Shown here one piece after another: positions 24,938 to 34,334 of a stretch of 64,000 bases of DNA; within the stretch, counting starts at the first letter, position 1; every line of letters starts with the position of its first letter. The notes under the pieces are model-generated. The model worked only from the letters and a program-made list of their open reading frames with translations. It ran no database searches and was not told the DNA's origin. This DNA is from Candidatus Aminicenantota bacterium. GTDB lineage: Bacteria; Acidobacteriota; Aminicenantia; JAMOAD01. The position numbers were made by a program, and so were the translations under genes. The stretch covers positions 51,470-115,469 of the forward strand of contig JAMOUT010000079.1 in NCBI GenBank assembly GCA_027061995.1, read 5' to 3'.

Positions 24938-27184
24938 ATGAATGATTATAAAAATAAATTTGAAAAGCTGATAAAATCTTACGATAAATTCAATGATCTT
25001 GAATTCAGATTATTATTAGAAGAATTATTAAAAAGGGGGAAGAAAGATGCTGAGACAGAGTATGCGATAATATTAAAAAACAGAGAATTTACGATTGGTG
25101 TGAGATTAAATTTAATAAGGGTTGCCGGCTATATTAAAAGTTCTTTTTTCTTAATCCCTTTAAAAAATATTATTGATACTGAAAAAAACATTAATTTAAG
25201 AAAAGAGGCGATAATTGCCATAGCAAAATACAATGATAAAAAAGCTCTTAATATCCTTTCCGATTCTTTAAAGAAAAACAGTGATAAAACATTAGAAAAC
25301 ATAATAAAACAAGAGATAGGTAAGATTAAAAAAGATAATCCGGTTATATCACTAATCCCTCAGTTTTTAAAAAGCACGGATAATAAAAAAGCTTATAATA
25401 CTATTCTTAATGTTTTATGCAAAATAGTGACAAATTCTGATGCAAAAACATTTATTCCCTTTTTAAATAGTGAAGATAGATATATTGCGGAAGGTTCTTT
25501 TAAAATATTGTGTTACACGGGAGACAAAACTATAGCAGGCTTCATTTTTAATTATTTTAAGAAAACAATAGGTGATATAGATTGTATAACCAAGATAAAA
25601 TGCGACAGACTTTATGAAATAATAATAGTATTGCAGCAATACATCCTTAATAATCCCCCTGTTTTTGATCTTTTTTACCCTAAAATAAAAGAGATTTATG
25701 AGAAAATAATAGATATTAGAGTTAAGGAGCAGATAGTATTAATATATATATCAGGAAATAATAATAATGATATCTCTTTGATTTATAATAAAGAAAAGGA
25801 TTTAAGAGGTTTTATTATAGAGAACTATAAAAACAAAGATGAGGGTGTTGATTTTTTAATCGAAAAATTAAAAAATAATGGTGATTATATCGAAAATATA
25901 ATAAATGTTCTAATTACAACTGAAAAAGGGAAAAAATATTTAGCCGGTAATTATAAAAAATTTGGTAATAAAGAAAGGATTATTATTTTAAATAACCTTA
26001 ATTCTAATAATTATGATTATTTTCGGTTTTTGGTAAAAGACTCAATATTGTCGGATAATCCCATAATTACAAAGACAGCTTTAAGTAAAATAAAAGAGAA
26101 TTATGATTATTCCGTTAAAGATTATCTGTTTGATTTTAAGAATAAAGAGAAATTCAAATCTTTTGAAGAGCTTTACCTTGACACTATTATATCTCTTTTT
26201 CCTTTAGAAGCTTTTATTTTTTTAATCAATCTCATTAAGACCGAAAGTATGACACTAAAAAAACTTGGGAATTTTATAGCAAAACTCGGAATACTTTTAA
26301 ACAAGAAACCTGTTATTAAAATCAGCAAAGATGATAAAAAAAGTATTATTGAATTCTTGAATCTCATATTAAGAACCAATAATTCCCCTTTATCAATTAA
26401 TTTTATAAGCGGTTTTAAGAATATTGGAGTTATTGATGACGAGAGTTTTACGGTATTGAATGAGTTGGTTGAATATTATATCGGGAAAAGAATAAATAAG
26501 GGTAAGATGGAAGAGAGGAAAGAGTTAAAGAGATTTATTAATAATCTTAAAACAAATAAAGAGATTATAGATAAGATTAATCAAGGAGAGCTAAAACTAA
26601 GATTATTTTTTCAATCTTATGTAATAGATACAAACCTTCTCGAAAAAATAGCAAAAGAACACAAATTATCATTTTTTACATATCGGAATAAGATAATAGA
26701 CAAGCTCAGGAAAACACTTCTTTCAAATGATTATGAAACCATTAATAAGGTATTATTGTTTTTAGAAAAATTCCCTAAAATCGCTTTTATGTTAAAAGAG
26801 GAGATTTTACAACTTAAAGAAGCGGAATCTTATTCAATTAAAGCAAATTCAAAAGAGCTTTTAAATTTAATCCCCGAAAGATTAAAAATAATCGTCAGTT
26901 TTTCGGAGAGAGCAAATTTTCCTGTTTTCCGAGATCAATTAAATTTTATTTTCAATGAATTTGAGATTACGGATAAAGAGCAACCGGATGACCATGCTAT
27001 TTTTATAACTGATTCGGGGTTTTTAATTAATAATAAAGAGTTTGAATCTCTTAATGTTAAACCTGTAATAATATTAAACAGATTGTCAGATGGAGTTTTG
27101 ATTAAGAAATACGGGGGAATAACTTTTTTACCCGAGTATAGCTTATATAGGATTATTGTTGAAATTATTAAAGAGATTTGGTGA
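24938..27184 (+). CDS. HEAT-repeat protein with a receiver-like C-terminal tail
   Basis: 748 residues of helical repeats. HEAT-like units are clearest at about 45-130 (VRLNLIRVAGYI, LRKEAIIAIAKYNDKKAL) and recur to about 450; no catalytic motif is visible. The last 100 residues differ: beta-strand/loop text FPVFRDQLNFIFNEFE, DHAIFITDSGFLI, then KPVIILNRLS and ITFLPEYSLYRIIVEII, resembling the second half of a response-regulator receiver domain without its phospho-Asp. Probably a scaffold. Its stop overlaps the mutL ATG by one base (TGATG). Confidence 0.75.
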   Translation: MNDYKNKFEKLIKSYDKFNDLEFRLLLEELLKRGKKDAETEYAIILKNREFTIGVRLNLIRVAGYIKSSFFLIPLKNIIDTEKNINLRKEAIIAIAKYNDKKALNILSDSLKKNSDKTLENIIKQEIGKIKKDNPVISLIPQFLKSTDNKKAYNTILNVLCKIVTNSDAKTFIPFLNSEDRYIAEGSFKILCYTGDKTIAGFIFNYFKKTIGDIDCITKIKCDRLYEIIIVLQQYILNNPPVFDLFYPKIKEIYEKIIDIRVKEQIVLIYISGNNNNDISLIYNKEKDLRGFIIENYKNKDEGVDFLIEKLKNNGDYIENIINVLITTEKGKKYLAGNYKKFGNKERIIILNNLNSNNYDYFRFLVKDSILSDNPIITKTALSKIKENYDYSVKDYLFDFKNKEKFKSFEELYLDTIISLFPLEAFIFLINLIKTESMTLKKLGNFIAKLGILLNKKPVIKISKDDKKSIIEFLNLILRTNNSPLSINFISGFKNIGVIDDESFTVLNELVEYYIGKRINKGKMEERKELKRFINNLKTNKEIIDKINQGELKLRLFFQSYVIDTNLLEKIAKEHKLSFFTYRNKIIDKLRKTLLSNDYETINKVLLFLEKFPKIAFMLKEEILQLKEAESYSIKANSKELLNLIPERLKIIVSFSERANFPVFRDQLNFIFNEFEITDKEQPDDHAIFITDSGFLINNKEFESLNVKPVIILNRLSDGVLIKKYGGITFLPEYSLYRIIVEIIKEIW

Positions 27185-28926
27185 TGGGAAAAATAAGAGT
27201 ATTGCCGAGAGAGGTTGCCGGAAAAATAGCAGCGGGAGAGATAATCGAAAGACCACTATCCGTTGTGAAAGAGTTGATGGAAAATTCTCTTGACGCATCA
27301 TCAAACGAAATTTTAATATCTGTTGAGGATGGGGGTAAAAAGAGCATAATTGTTAAAGATAATGGAGAGGGGATAGAAAAGGAAGATCTTAAAATAATTT
27401 TCAGAAGACACTCCACTTCAAAGATAGAAACGGTTGATGACCTTGAAAAAATTCTAACATTCGGATTTAGAGGAGAGGCTATTTCAAGCATAGCGGAGGT
27501 TTCAAAAACAACTATAATCTCTTCAACCGAAGGAAGAGACAGTTCTTACGGGGTCTATTTTTTTAACGGGGAAATGACTTTTATAGATGATGCCCCTTAT
27601 CGAAAGGGGACTATGGTTAAAGTTGAAGATCTCTTTTATAATTTACCGGCAAGAAAAAATTTTCTCAGAGCAGCAAAAACCGAGAATCTCGCAATCAAAA
27701 ATTTTATAAAACATTTTTCACTTGTAAATGAAGATGTAAAGATATCGTTTATTTCGGATGAAAAAGAGAGTCTTTTTTATGAAAGGGTTCAGGAAAAAAA
27801 AGATAGATTTTATCAAGTTTACGGTAAGGATAAGATTTATAATGATTTTTTTGAAGCTGAATTTGATCGGGGGGAATACTCTTTTCACGGTTTTTTCGTT
27901 AAACCTGGTCTTGAAGAATATAAAAGATACCCCCAACTAATATTTATAAATAAAAGAGTTGTAAAGGAGAAAACAACTTTTCAGGCTATTTATAGCGGAT
28001 ACGATACCTATCTTAAAAAAGGGGTAAAACCAGGATTCATAATATTTATTGATATACCTCCCGATGAGGTGGAAGTTAATATCCATCCGACAAAAGCGGA
28101 GGTTAAACTGAAAAATTCCTCCGAGTATTTCAGAATACTAAGGGCGGCTTTAAGAAATGAGCTTGAAGGATTTTTTCTCGACAAAAGTAGCTCCTCATTA
28201 AATTTAACAGATACAAAAGCATCTTCCTATAATTTTCCTAAAAAAGGATGGGATGGAACAAATTTTAATGGAAACATAAGAAAACCGTTTTTTGATGATA
28301 TCCGACAAGAAAAAAAAGTTGATAGCAATTCCTTTGTTCAAAAAGAGAAAACCAGAAATCTGCTGTTGGAGCCTCCGTCCGATTTTAAAATAATAGGCCA
28401 ATATATAAACAGTTATGTGATAATAGAGAAAGAGGGGAAACTTTTAATCATAGATCAACATAATGCGGATGAAAGAGTTAAGTATGAAAAACTTATCGAC
28501 AATAGAGAAAACAGTGGTATAAAGCAGGTTAAACCCCTTTTTCCCATAGTGTTTGAATACAAAACCGATGAAACCACGGAGGAAAAGATTGAAAATCTTA
28601 AAAAATTCGGGTGGGATATTGAGATGTGGGGCGAGAACAGTTTATCCGTGAAATTGTATCCTGCAATTATGGATAATCGCAGTATTAGAGATTTTATTAT
28701 GGAATATCTTGATTCCAATGAAAAAGATGATATTGAAGATAGTATTCTAAAATTGATGTCTTGCAAGGCGGCCATTAAAGTTAATCACCCTCTTGCGAAA
28801 GAGGAGATGGAATCCCTTGTTAAAGCTCTGTTTAAAACAAGAAACCCTTATCTATGTCCCCATTCAAGACCCATTATAGTGGAATTTTCCGAAGACTTTA
28901 TTAAAAAAGAGTTAAAAAGAAAATAG
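27184..28926 (+). CDS. mutL: DNA mismatch repair protein MutL with endonuclease motif
   Basis: 580 residues. The GHKL ATPase domain shows IAAGEIIERPLSVVKELMENSLDA (16-39), DNGEGI (59-64), HSTSKI and FGFRGEAI (93-100); the linker is at about 330-395. The C-terminal domain contains DQHNADERVKYE at 424-435, matching the metal-binding DQHA(x2)E(x4)E motif of endonuclease-active MutL, and CPHSRP near the end. It should therefore nick DNA itself, as in bacteria without MutH. The ATG at 27184 overlaps the upstream stop; GTG and TTG codons just before it are less likely. Confidence 0.95.
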   Translation: MGKIRVLPREVAGKIAAGEIIERPLSVVKELMENSLDASSNEILISVEDGGKKSIIVKDNGEGIEKEDLKIIFRRHSTSKIETVDDLEKILTFGFRGEAISSIAEVSKTTIISSTEGRDSSYGVYFFNGEMTFIDDAPYRKGTMVKVEDLFYNLPARKNFLRAAKTENLAIKNFIKHFSLVNEDVKISFISDEKESLFYERVQEKKDRFYQVYGKDKIYNDFFEAEFDRGEYSFHGFFVKPGLEEYKRYPQLIFINKRVVKEKTTFQAIYSGYDTYLKKGVKPGFIIFIDIPPDEVEVNIHPTKAEVKLKNSSEYFRILRAALRNELEGFFLDKSSSSLNLTDTKASSYNFPKKGWDGTNFNGNIRKPFFDDIRQEKKVDSNSFVQKEKTRNLLLEPPSDFKIIGQYINSYVIIEKEGKLLIIDQHNADERVKYEKLIDNRENSGIKQVKPLFPIVFEYKTDETTEEKIENLKKFGWDIEMWGENSLSVKLYPAIMDNRSIRDFIMEYLDSNEKDDIEDSILKLMSCKAAIKVNHPLAKEEMESLVKALFKTRNPYLCPHSRPIIVEFSEDFIKKELKRK

Positions 28927-28987
28927 AAATATCTCCTTATCCTTTAACTAATGATGGAAATATTATTTGTTAAGCCATTGAATATAA

Positions 28988-29743
28988 TTATTTTATTATT
29001 TTTTCCCTTTTGTGCATATGATGGTTTTCATTAGGATTTATTAAAATCATAGGGCTAAAAGTGTGGATATTCTTGTCGGGAACTGAAATTTTAATATAAT
29101 ATTTTCCCGCCGGAATATCAGCGGGAACCACCCAATTATAGTTAAAATTATTTCTTAAAACAGGTTTTAAAGATAAACCTACTGCGGGGGGAAGTAATTT
29201 TGTAATTGTTCTGATTTTTCTGATTTTATTGGTATCAAACAGCTCTATAAGAAAATTCATAGGCAATTTTTCTTTTGACTCCCACTTAAGATTTATGGTT
29301 TTACCCTGTTTAATTTTTATTTTTAAAGCAGGAGTTTTAATTTTGAGTTTATTCTCTACGACAGGAATGATTTTATGTCCCCTTTTTATTTCAAATATTT
29401 TAAAGAGTTTACTGTTTCCCAAAATTTGCCCTTTGGGAGAAACCATCAATATTTTGTATTCTCCATCTGGAACTTTGTTGAATACATTAAAATTGCAATA
29501 ATATTCTCCCGTGTTCTTAATCTCTTTTGCGATTATCATTATTTTATTTCTTCCGGTTTTATCATATAAGTAAAGATTAATTTTATCTGTTTTATCTCCG
29601 AGATTTATCCATTTAATCACATGAATGCCTGTTTTCCCCCATTTTTCCCCTTGCGCTGGTGTTGTAATTATGTAAGCTCCGAACAAAATATTAGATAAAC
29701 AAAATATCATAATAATGGAAAATGTAATTATCGTTTTTTTCAT
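28988..29743 (-). CDS. Secreted protein with two Kre9/KNH-like beta-sandwich domains
   Basis: 251 residues with a signal peptide (about 1-22). Two similar halves follow, each with an IxxPxxGxxW...I.W pattern: ITTPAQGEKWGKTGIHVIKW (24-43) and KIKQGKTINLKWES later, each ending in a GEY/GKY-type strand (NTGEYYCNFNVF, PAGKYYIKISVP). This matches the Ser-Thr-rich/Kre9-KNH1 type of domain, seen in surface proteins. The C-terminus is His/Lys rich. Good SD. No partner gene is evident; it converges on mutL. Confidence 0.75.
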   Translation of the reverse strand: MKKTIITFSIIMIFCLSNILFGAYIITTPAQGEKWGKTGIHVIKWINLGDKTDKINLYLYDKTGRNKIMIIAKEIKNTGEYYCNFNVFNKVPDGEYKILMVSPKGQILGNSKLFKIFEIKRGHKIIPVVENKLKIKTPALKIKIKQGKTINLKWESKEKLPMNFLIELFDTNKIRKIRTITKLLPPAVGLSLKPVLRNNFNYNWVVPADIPAGKYYIKISVPDKNIHTFSPMILINPNENHHMHKREKIIK

Positions 29744-29881
29744 TTTTTCCTCCTTAATTTAACAAAAAAATAATTCAAAAAACATGCCATAGAAAAAAAA
29801 GGGAAAAGATTAATAATAAAGGGTTTTTGTCTCCTTTAAAAAAACAATATCGACAAATTTGTTGACAGCGGGACAATTTTG

Positions 29882-30526
29882 TTATTTTTTCGCAATAAGC
29901 AAGCGGACTTTTTTCTTATAATAGTATGATTTTGAAAAACTTGTCCAACCATGCTCTTTTAATATTTTTTTCCAATCTCTTAATATAAAATCTTCGGCGA
30001 GGGGGCATTCTAATTTTCTTATGGCATATTTAACTAAGAAAGAGGAGTCTTCAACATTAAATTCGTTATAATCAAGGATTGCGAGCCTCCCCCCTTTCTT
30101 TAGTGCTTTAAAACTGTTTTTTATGATAATCTCCCTTTTTTCTTGGATAAAACCGTGAAGGACAAAAGAGATAAAAACAAGGTCAAACTCCTCTTTAAAA
30201 TTTAATGGTTCATCTATTTTTTTATTTATTATTGTAGCATTTCCAACCGAACAATTCTTTTTGAACTTTTTTATCATCTCTTCCCCTATATCAAGTCCTA
30301 TAATTTCACCTTTATCCTTTATCTGTTTTAAAATCAAACAATCGTTTCTTCCTGTCCCGGCTCCCATATCAAGAACCCTGTCTCCGGGTTTTAGATTCAA
30401 TGCCTTTATAGCTTTTCTTATAAAAAAAGGGTAAGTTCCCAATGTTATAATATTCATTAATAAGTCGTAGAATTTAGCCTCCATCCCTTTAACTTCAACC
30501 TTTGATTGTTCTTGCGTAAGCTTCAT
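29882..30526 (-). CDS. Class I SAM-dependent methyltransferase
   Basis: 214 residues. SAM-binding motif I VLDMGAGTGRND is at about 55-66, with GLDIGEEMIKKF as the acidic loop and DLVFISFVLHGF as motif IV. The opening KFYDLLMNIITLGTYPFFIR and overall size are like UbiE/Methyltransf_11 enzymes that act on small lipophilic molecules. Substrate unknown. Its ATG overlaps the stop of the membrane glycosyltransferase gene (ATGA), so the two are one operon. Confidence 0.85.
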   Translation of the reverse strand: MKLTQEQSKVEVKGMEAKFYDLLMNIITLGTYPFFIRKAIKALNLKPGDRVLDMGAGTGRNDCLILKQIKDKGEIIGLDIGEEMIKKFKKNCSVGNATIINKKIDEPLNFKEEFDLVFISFVLHGFIQEKREIIIKNSFKALKKGGRLAILDYNEFNVEDSSFLVKYAIRKLECPLAEDFILRDWKKILKEHGWTSFSKSYYYKKKVRLLIAKK

Positions 30527-31881
30527 GATTTCCTCCTGTTTAGTATCACTATTTTACCATAATATCCGTTTTTTGTTTGTTTTAAAGTTTCCCATTTTGC
30601 AATATATTTCGGGTATAAAACAATGGGAATAAGATCCTCGGGATATATTACCCCTCCGATGGAGTCTTTTCTTACGGGGAGTAGTTTCGGGAGGTTTCCC
30701 CTCTTTTGGATTAACCGATAAATTTTTTTAATGGATTCATATTCCCCTTTTCTCAAAAAAACATTATTTCCGGAAGAGGCGTGAAAACTGTTTCTTACGG
30801 AAATTTTTTGTTTCTCAATAAAATGTTTGGAAAAATCTCCCAGTATTTTATAATCCTGGACCTCTTTTTTTATTAAAGGGAGGTTATATAGAAAAGATAT
30901 TATAATCAGCAGGTAAAAGAAAATTTTAGTTTTTTTATACTTTTCGGCTAAATCATTTAAAATAATTGATAAAAACAGGATAAAACCTACTGCAGGTAAA
31001 AACAGGTATCTTGAAGAGAGTTTAGGAAAAAGGGAGAAAAAAAAGAGATATATATAGAAAAAACTAAAAGGGAATATATAATTTTTATTCTTTATTATTA
31101 GGAAAACAGAGGCGATAAAGAATAGGATTATTATAATGAATCCTGTCAAAGGGGGAGTTGAATAAGGATTTATGTTGATTGATCTGCTAAAGATAAAATA
31201 TATTTTTATTAATAGAAACTTAGAAGATATAAAACTTGTATAGTTTGAAGATGAACCCGTTTGAAGAATTATCCTTGCTATTATAAAAGATAATAAAGAA
31301 ACAATTAAAATAATTTTTCCCTTTAATTCTCTTTTAACGAATAAAAATGTTACAAATCCTAAAAAGATGACCTCTTTAAAAAGAAGAGAAACTATGAAAA
31401 ACAAGATGAAGAAAGGATATTTTCCTTTATTATAATAATAAAGGGCAATAAGGAAAAAGAGAAAAGCAAAAAGATAAACGGAAGCCGAATAATTTAATAA
31501 TATCTCCGAAACATACACATTCATCGATAAAAGAAAAATTGAGACAAGGGCAATATAATCATTGACTTTCAAAACTCTCGATATTATTGTATATAACAAA
31601 TACATGGTAATAAAAAAAACAATAAAAATGAAAACTCTGAAAAAAAACGGGGATAGTCCGAAAAATTTTATTAGAATAGAAGTTATTATTATAAAAAGAG
31701 GGTTAAAATCTCTCCCCTTTATTCTAATAATTTCCAATGGATTTGATTGAGAAATTATACCTCTTGATAACCATTCAAAATCATCCGAGAAAAAATAATT
31801 GCTTTGTGCTCCGTAATAGGAAAAGATAATTAAGATAAAAAGAAGGATAAGAAAACCTGTGATCATCAGTTTTTTACTCAT
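30523..31881 (-). CDS. GT-C fold membrane glycosyltransferase-like protein
   Basis: 452 residues, about ten membrane segments. The first periplasmic loop has SDDFEWLSRG at about 32-41, matching the acidic pair that marks GT-C (PMT/ArnT-like) enzymes using polyprenyl-phosphate sugars, and FNPLFIIITSILIKFFGLSPF follows. The C-terminal 100 residues are soluble. It probably moves a lipid-linked sugar onto lipid or protein outside the inner membrane; donor and acceptor are unknown. No SD; an extended -10 box ends five bases before the ATG. Confidence 0.78.
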   Translation of the reverse strand: MSKKLMITGFLILLFILIIFSYYGAQSNYFFSDDFEWLSRGIISQSNPLEIIRIKGRDFNPLFIIITSILIKFFGLSPFFFRVFIFIVFFITMYLLYTIISRVLKVNDYIALVSIFLLSMNVYVSEILLNYSASVYLFAFLFFLIALYYYNKGKYPFFILFFIVSLLFKEVIFLGFVTFLFVKRELKGKIILIVSLLSFIIARIILQTGSSSNYTSFISSKFLLIKIYFIFSRSININPYSTPPLTGFIIIILFFIASVFLIIKNKNYIFPFSFFYIYLFFFSLFPKLSSRYLFLPAVGFILFLSIILNDLAEKYKKTKIFFYLLIIISFLYNLPLIKKEVQDYKILGDFSKHFIEKQKISVRNSFHASSGNNVFLRKGEYESIKKIYRLIQKRGNLPKLLPVRKDSIGGVIYPEDLIPIVLYPKYIAKWETLKQTKNGYYGKIVILNRRKS

Positions 31882-31886
31882 ATCTA

Positions 31887-31895
31887 ATTATAGCA
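31887..31895 (-). promoter_or_regulatory. Extended -10 promoter of the glycosyltransferase-methyltransferase pair (leaderless)
   Basis: Minus-strand TGC-TATAAT: perfect -10 at 31887-31892 with the TGn extension at 31893-31895, then five bases to the ATG at 31881. No -35 is needed for extended -10 promoters and none is seen. Confidence 0.6.
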
Positions 31896-32005
31896 CAACA
31901 GTGATGAATATCGAGCTCTTTCCCCGCTTATAACAAAAAAAGCTGTTTTTTTTTATTATTAATTGTGTTAATATATTAAACTATAATTAAAAACAAGGAG
32001 GAGAG

Positions 32006-32494
32006 ATGAAAAAAAAGGTTTTATTATTAATCCTGTTGGTTGTAATCGTATCATTCGGCTTTGGTGTTGATTCTTATTATTATTCAACAATATCAACCCC
32101 GAATAAGGCAATTAATTTTACAATAGGCATTTATCATACTAATTTTGTTTGGAATGAAACCGCAAAAAGCGGTTATACTGTTATTCCAAGTGCAATTATT
32201 AACAATAAAAATGCCCAACCGCTTAAATGGAATGATTATAAAATATATATAATGCTTAAAGATGGAACACTTTTCCATAGTTATACGACAGTTGCCAAAA
32301 CGGGAAAATTTGCTTGCAATTATGTTGTTAAACCAGGGGAAACCCACTATCAACATTTTACTTTCAGCAAAAAATTCAGAGCTGAAGATATAGCAAATGT
32401 GTGGTTAAAATTAACCGATAGTAATTTTATTAAATTAATATATTTTAATAAAAAAGATAAACAGGCAAGCACAGGAAGCGAAACGATTCATTAA
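32006..32494 (+). CDS. Small secreted protein of unknown function
   Basis: 162 residues with a signal peptide (MKKKVLLLILLVVIVSFGFG, residues 1-20, likely cleaved just after). The mature part is predicted beta-rich (AINFTIGIYHTNFVW, YKIYIMLKDGTLFHSY, PGETHYQHFTF) and looks like a DUF4352/immunoglobulin-like sandwich, but no family is firmly recognised. Strong SD AGGAGGA seven bases before the ATG and TATAAT at 31982-31987. Single gene; its stop is one base from the convergent methyltransferase stop. Confidence 0.75.
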   Translation: MKKKVLLLILLVVIVSFGFGVDSYYYSTISTPNKAINFTIGIYHTNFVWNETAKSGYTVIPSAIINNKNAQPLKWNDYKIYIMLKDGTLFHSYTTVAKTGKFACNYVVKPGETHYQHFTFSKKFRAEDIANVWLKLTDSNFIKLIYFNKKDKQASTGSETIH

Positions 32495-32495
32495 T

Positions 32496-33128
32496 TTATT
32501 CTTTTACAGCTTTAATAATTAGAAAATTAGCTTTCGGATCAATCCCTTGAATAGGGTGTTCAAGTGTTTTTTCATCTGATAAGAGGTGAAAAACAGCATC
32601 AACTATTTTGAACTTTTTTTCAAGGAGTGCTGTTTTTAACTCTTCATATGAAAAAAAGGCGGAATATCTATAATAGGGATGATTCTCCCTTTTTTTTTGT
32701 ATATATTGTTTACCAAGGGTAGATTCCGAAGGGATGAATCCTATTATAATCTCCCCCTTTTTTTGTAGAATCCTGTGGACTTCATTTAATACTTTATCCA
32801 AGTTATCTATAAAACATATGGAAAAAATAAAAAAAGCGGTTTTGAAAACATTATTTTTAATAGGAAGAGATTCCCCTTTGGCAACTATACTTTTCACCCC
32901 TCTTTGTTTGGATATATGAGCCATATTAAAAGAGGGCTCAATACCAAAATCTATGTTCAGAGCTTCGGTAAATCTCCCGGTTCCCGAGCCTATTTCAATG
33001 CTTTTTGAAGATTTTTCCGCTGATATCATTTGCAAAGCTTTTAATTCGTTTCTAAAAATAATTCTCCCATCAACATCAAACCACCTGTCGTATTGATTAA
33101 ATGAAATATCAAATATTTTCCAGCCCAT
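32496..33128 (-). CDS. Class I SAM-dependent methyltransferase (Methyltransf_11 type)
   Basis: 210 residues. Motif I SIEIGSGTGRFTEAL is at about 42-56, then GIEPSFNMAHIS, KGESLPIKNNVFKTAFFIF and LNEVHRILQKKGEIIIGFIP, the usual order for this family. The opening FNQYDRWFDVDGRIIF is typical of small-molecule methyltransferases. Last gene of the TPR-GlmU-like-DegT operon (ATG overlaps the DegT stop by one base), so it may modify a sugar or cofactor from that pathway; this is inference from position. Confidence 0.85.
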   Translation of the reverse strand: MGWKIFDISFNQYDRWFDVDGRIIFRNELKALQMISAEKSSKSIEIGSGTGRFTEALNIDFGIEPSFNMAHISKQRGVKSIVAKGESLPIKNNVFKTAFFIFSICFIDNLDKVLNEVHRILQKKGEIIIGFIPSESTLGKQYIQKKRENHPYYRYSAFFSYEELKTALLEKKFKIVDAVFHLLSDEKTLEHPIQGIDPKANFLIIKAVKE

Positions 33129-34333
33129 TATAATTTAGTTAAAACTTCTTTTATATAATATGTTACAGTCTTAACATCATCTTCTTCCATTGAGGGAAAG
33201 ATAGGGAGAGAAACAATTGTATCGAAAATATCTTCCGTATTTTTAAAATCTCCCTTTTTATACGGAAATCTTTTTTTGTAATAACTGAAATAATGAACAG
33301 GTATAAAATGAATTGAAGTTTGAATTTTTTTCTTAAGAAGTTTTTTTATAAAAGAATCCCTGTTAATTCTCTTGTCCAGTCTGATTGTAAAAAGATGGCG
33401 GGAAGAGCGGATATTTTTTTTTAAATGAGTTATTCTGATCTCTTCTATTTCCGAAAGAGATTTTTCATATAGTCGTGCAAGCACATCCCTTTTTTCGTTT
33501 AATTTTTCAATTTTTTTAAGTTGTTCTCTTCCTATTGCAGCGGACATATCCATCATATTGTATTTGAATCCCAAAAGTTTAACATCATAGTATGGGAGTC
33601 CTTCCCGTTTTAAACGGGAGTATGCTTGTTTATCTATACCGTGAAGAGAATACATCCTTAAGATTTTTTCCATATTGCTGTTATTGGTAGTAACCATCCC
33701 TCCCTCACCTGTTGTCATGTTTTTGTTTGAATAAAAACTAAAACAGACGAAATTATCCGAGTCTCCGATTTTTTTATCTCCGATTTTTGAACCTATCGCA
33801 TGGGCAGCATCTTCAATTATTTTCATATTATGTTTTTTGGCAATTTCATTAAGTTTATCAATTTTTGCGGGTTGACCTCCGTAATGAACCGCTATTATCC
33901 CTTTTAAACGGTTTCTCCGTTTTTTATGATAAAAAAACTCCCCTTTCTTAATATAGTTTTTGTCAATCTCTTCCTCTATTTTATCCGGGGATATACCATA
34001 ATCATCCGTATCAATGTCTATAAGAACAGGGTATGCCCCTGTTTCAACGATAGTATTTATGGTGGATACGAAAGTGAAAGGTGGAGCCATTATATCATCT
34101 TTATCTCCTGTTTTAAGAGAAGCGAGGGAGATATGAAGAGCGGCGGTTGCGGAATTCACTGCGATAGCTATCTTTGAATTTGTATAAGCGGCAAACTCTT
34201 TCTCAAATTCATTTACCTCAGGACCGGTTGTAAACCAATTCCTTTTGAAAACTCTTTTAACGGCTTTTAACTCTTCCTCCCCTATGAAGGGTTCTGAAAA
34301 GGGTAAGAACCCGTTTTTCTTAAAATACCCCAT
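33128..34333 (-). CDS. DegT/DnrJ/EryC1/StrS-family PLP-dependent sugar aminotransferase
   Basis: 401 residues. PFSEPFIGEEELKAV at the start, VNSATAALHISL, the PLP-contact EDAAHAIGSKI at about 174-184 and the Schiff-base Lys204 in SNKNMTTGEGG are all family hallmarks. Members transaminate keto-sugar nucleotides (ArnB, PseC, WecE, DesV types); the exact type cannot be told, although the PseC/ArnB-like layout fits. It sits between a GlmU-like acetyltransferase and a methyltransferase in one operon, which suggests an amino-sugar for the cell surface. Confidence 0.9.
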   Translation of the reverse strand: MGYFKKNGFLPFSEPFIGEEELKAVKRVFKRNWFTTGPEVNEFEKEFAAYTNSKIAIAVNSATAALHISLASLKTGDKDDIMAPPFTFVSTINTIVETGAYPVLIDIDTDDYGISPDKIEEEIDKNYIKKGEFFYHKKRRNRLKGIIAVHYGGQPAKIDKLNEIAKKHNMKIIEDAAHAIGSKIGDKKIGDSDNFVCFSFYSNKNMTTGEGGMVTTNNSNMEKILRMYSLHGIDKQAYSRLKREGLPYYDVKLLGFKYNMMDMSAAIGREQLKKIEKLNEKRDVLARLYEKSLSEIEEIRITHLKKNIRSSRHLFTIRLDKRINRDSFIKKLLKKKIQTSIHFIPVHYFSYYKKRFPYKKGDFKNTEDIFDTIVSLPIFPSMEEDDVKTVTYYIKEVLTKL

Positions 34334-34334
34334 T

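Noticed and set aside
29821..29881. Terminator-like AAAGG/CCTTT pairing after the methyltransferase gene
   Set aside because: Stem of five pairs with a long loop; cannot be told from chance in A/T-rich DNA.
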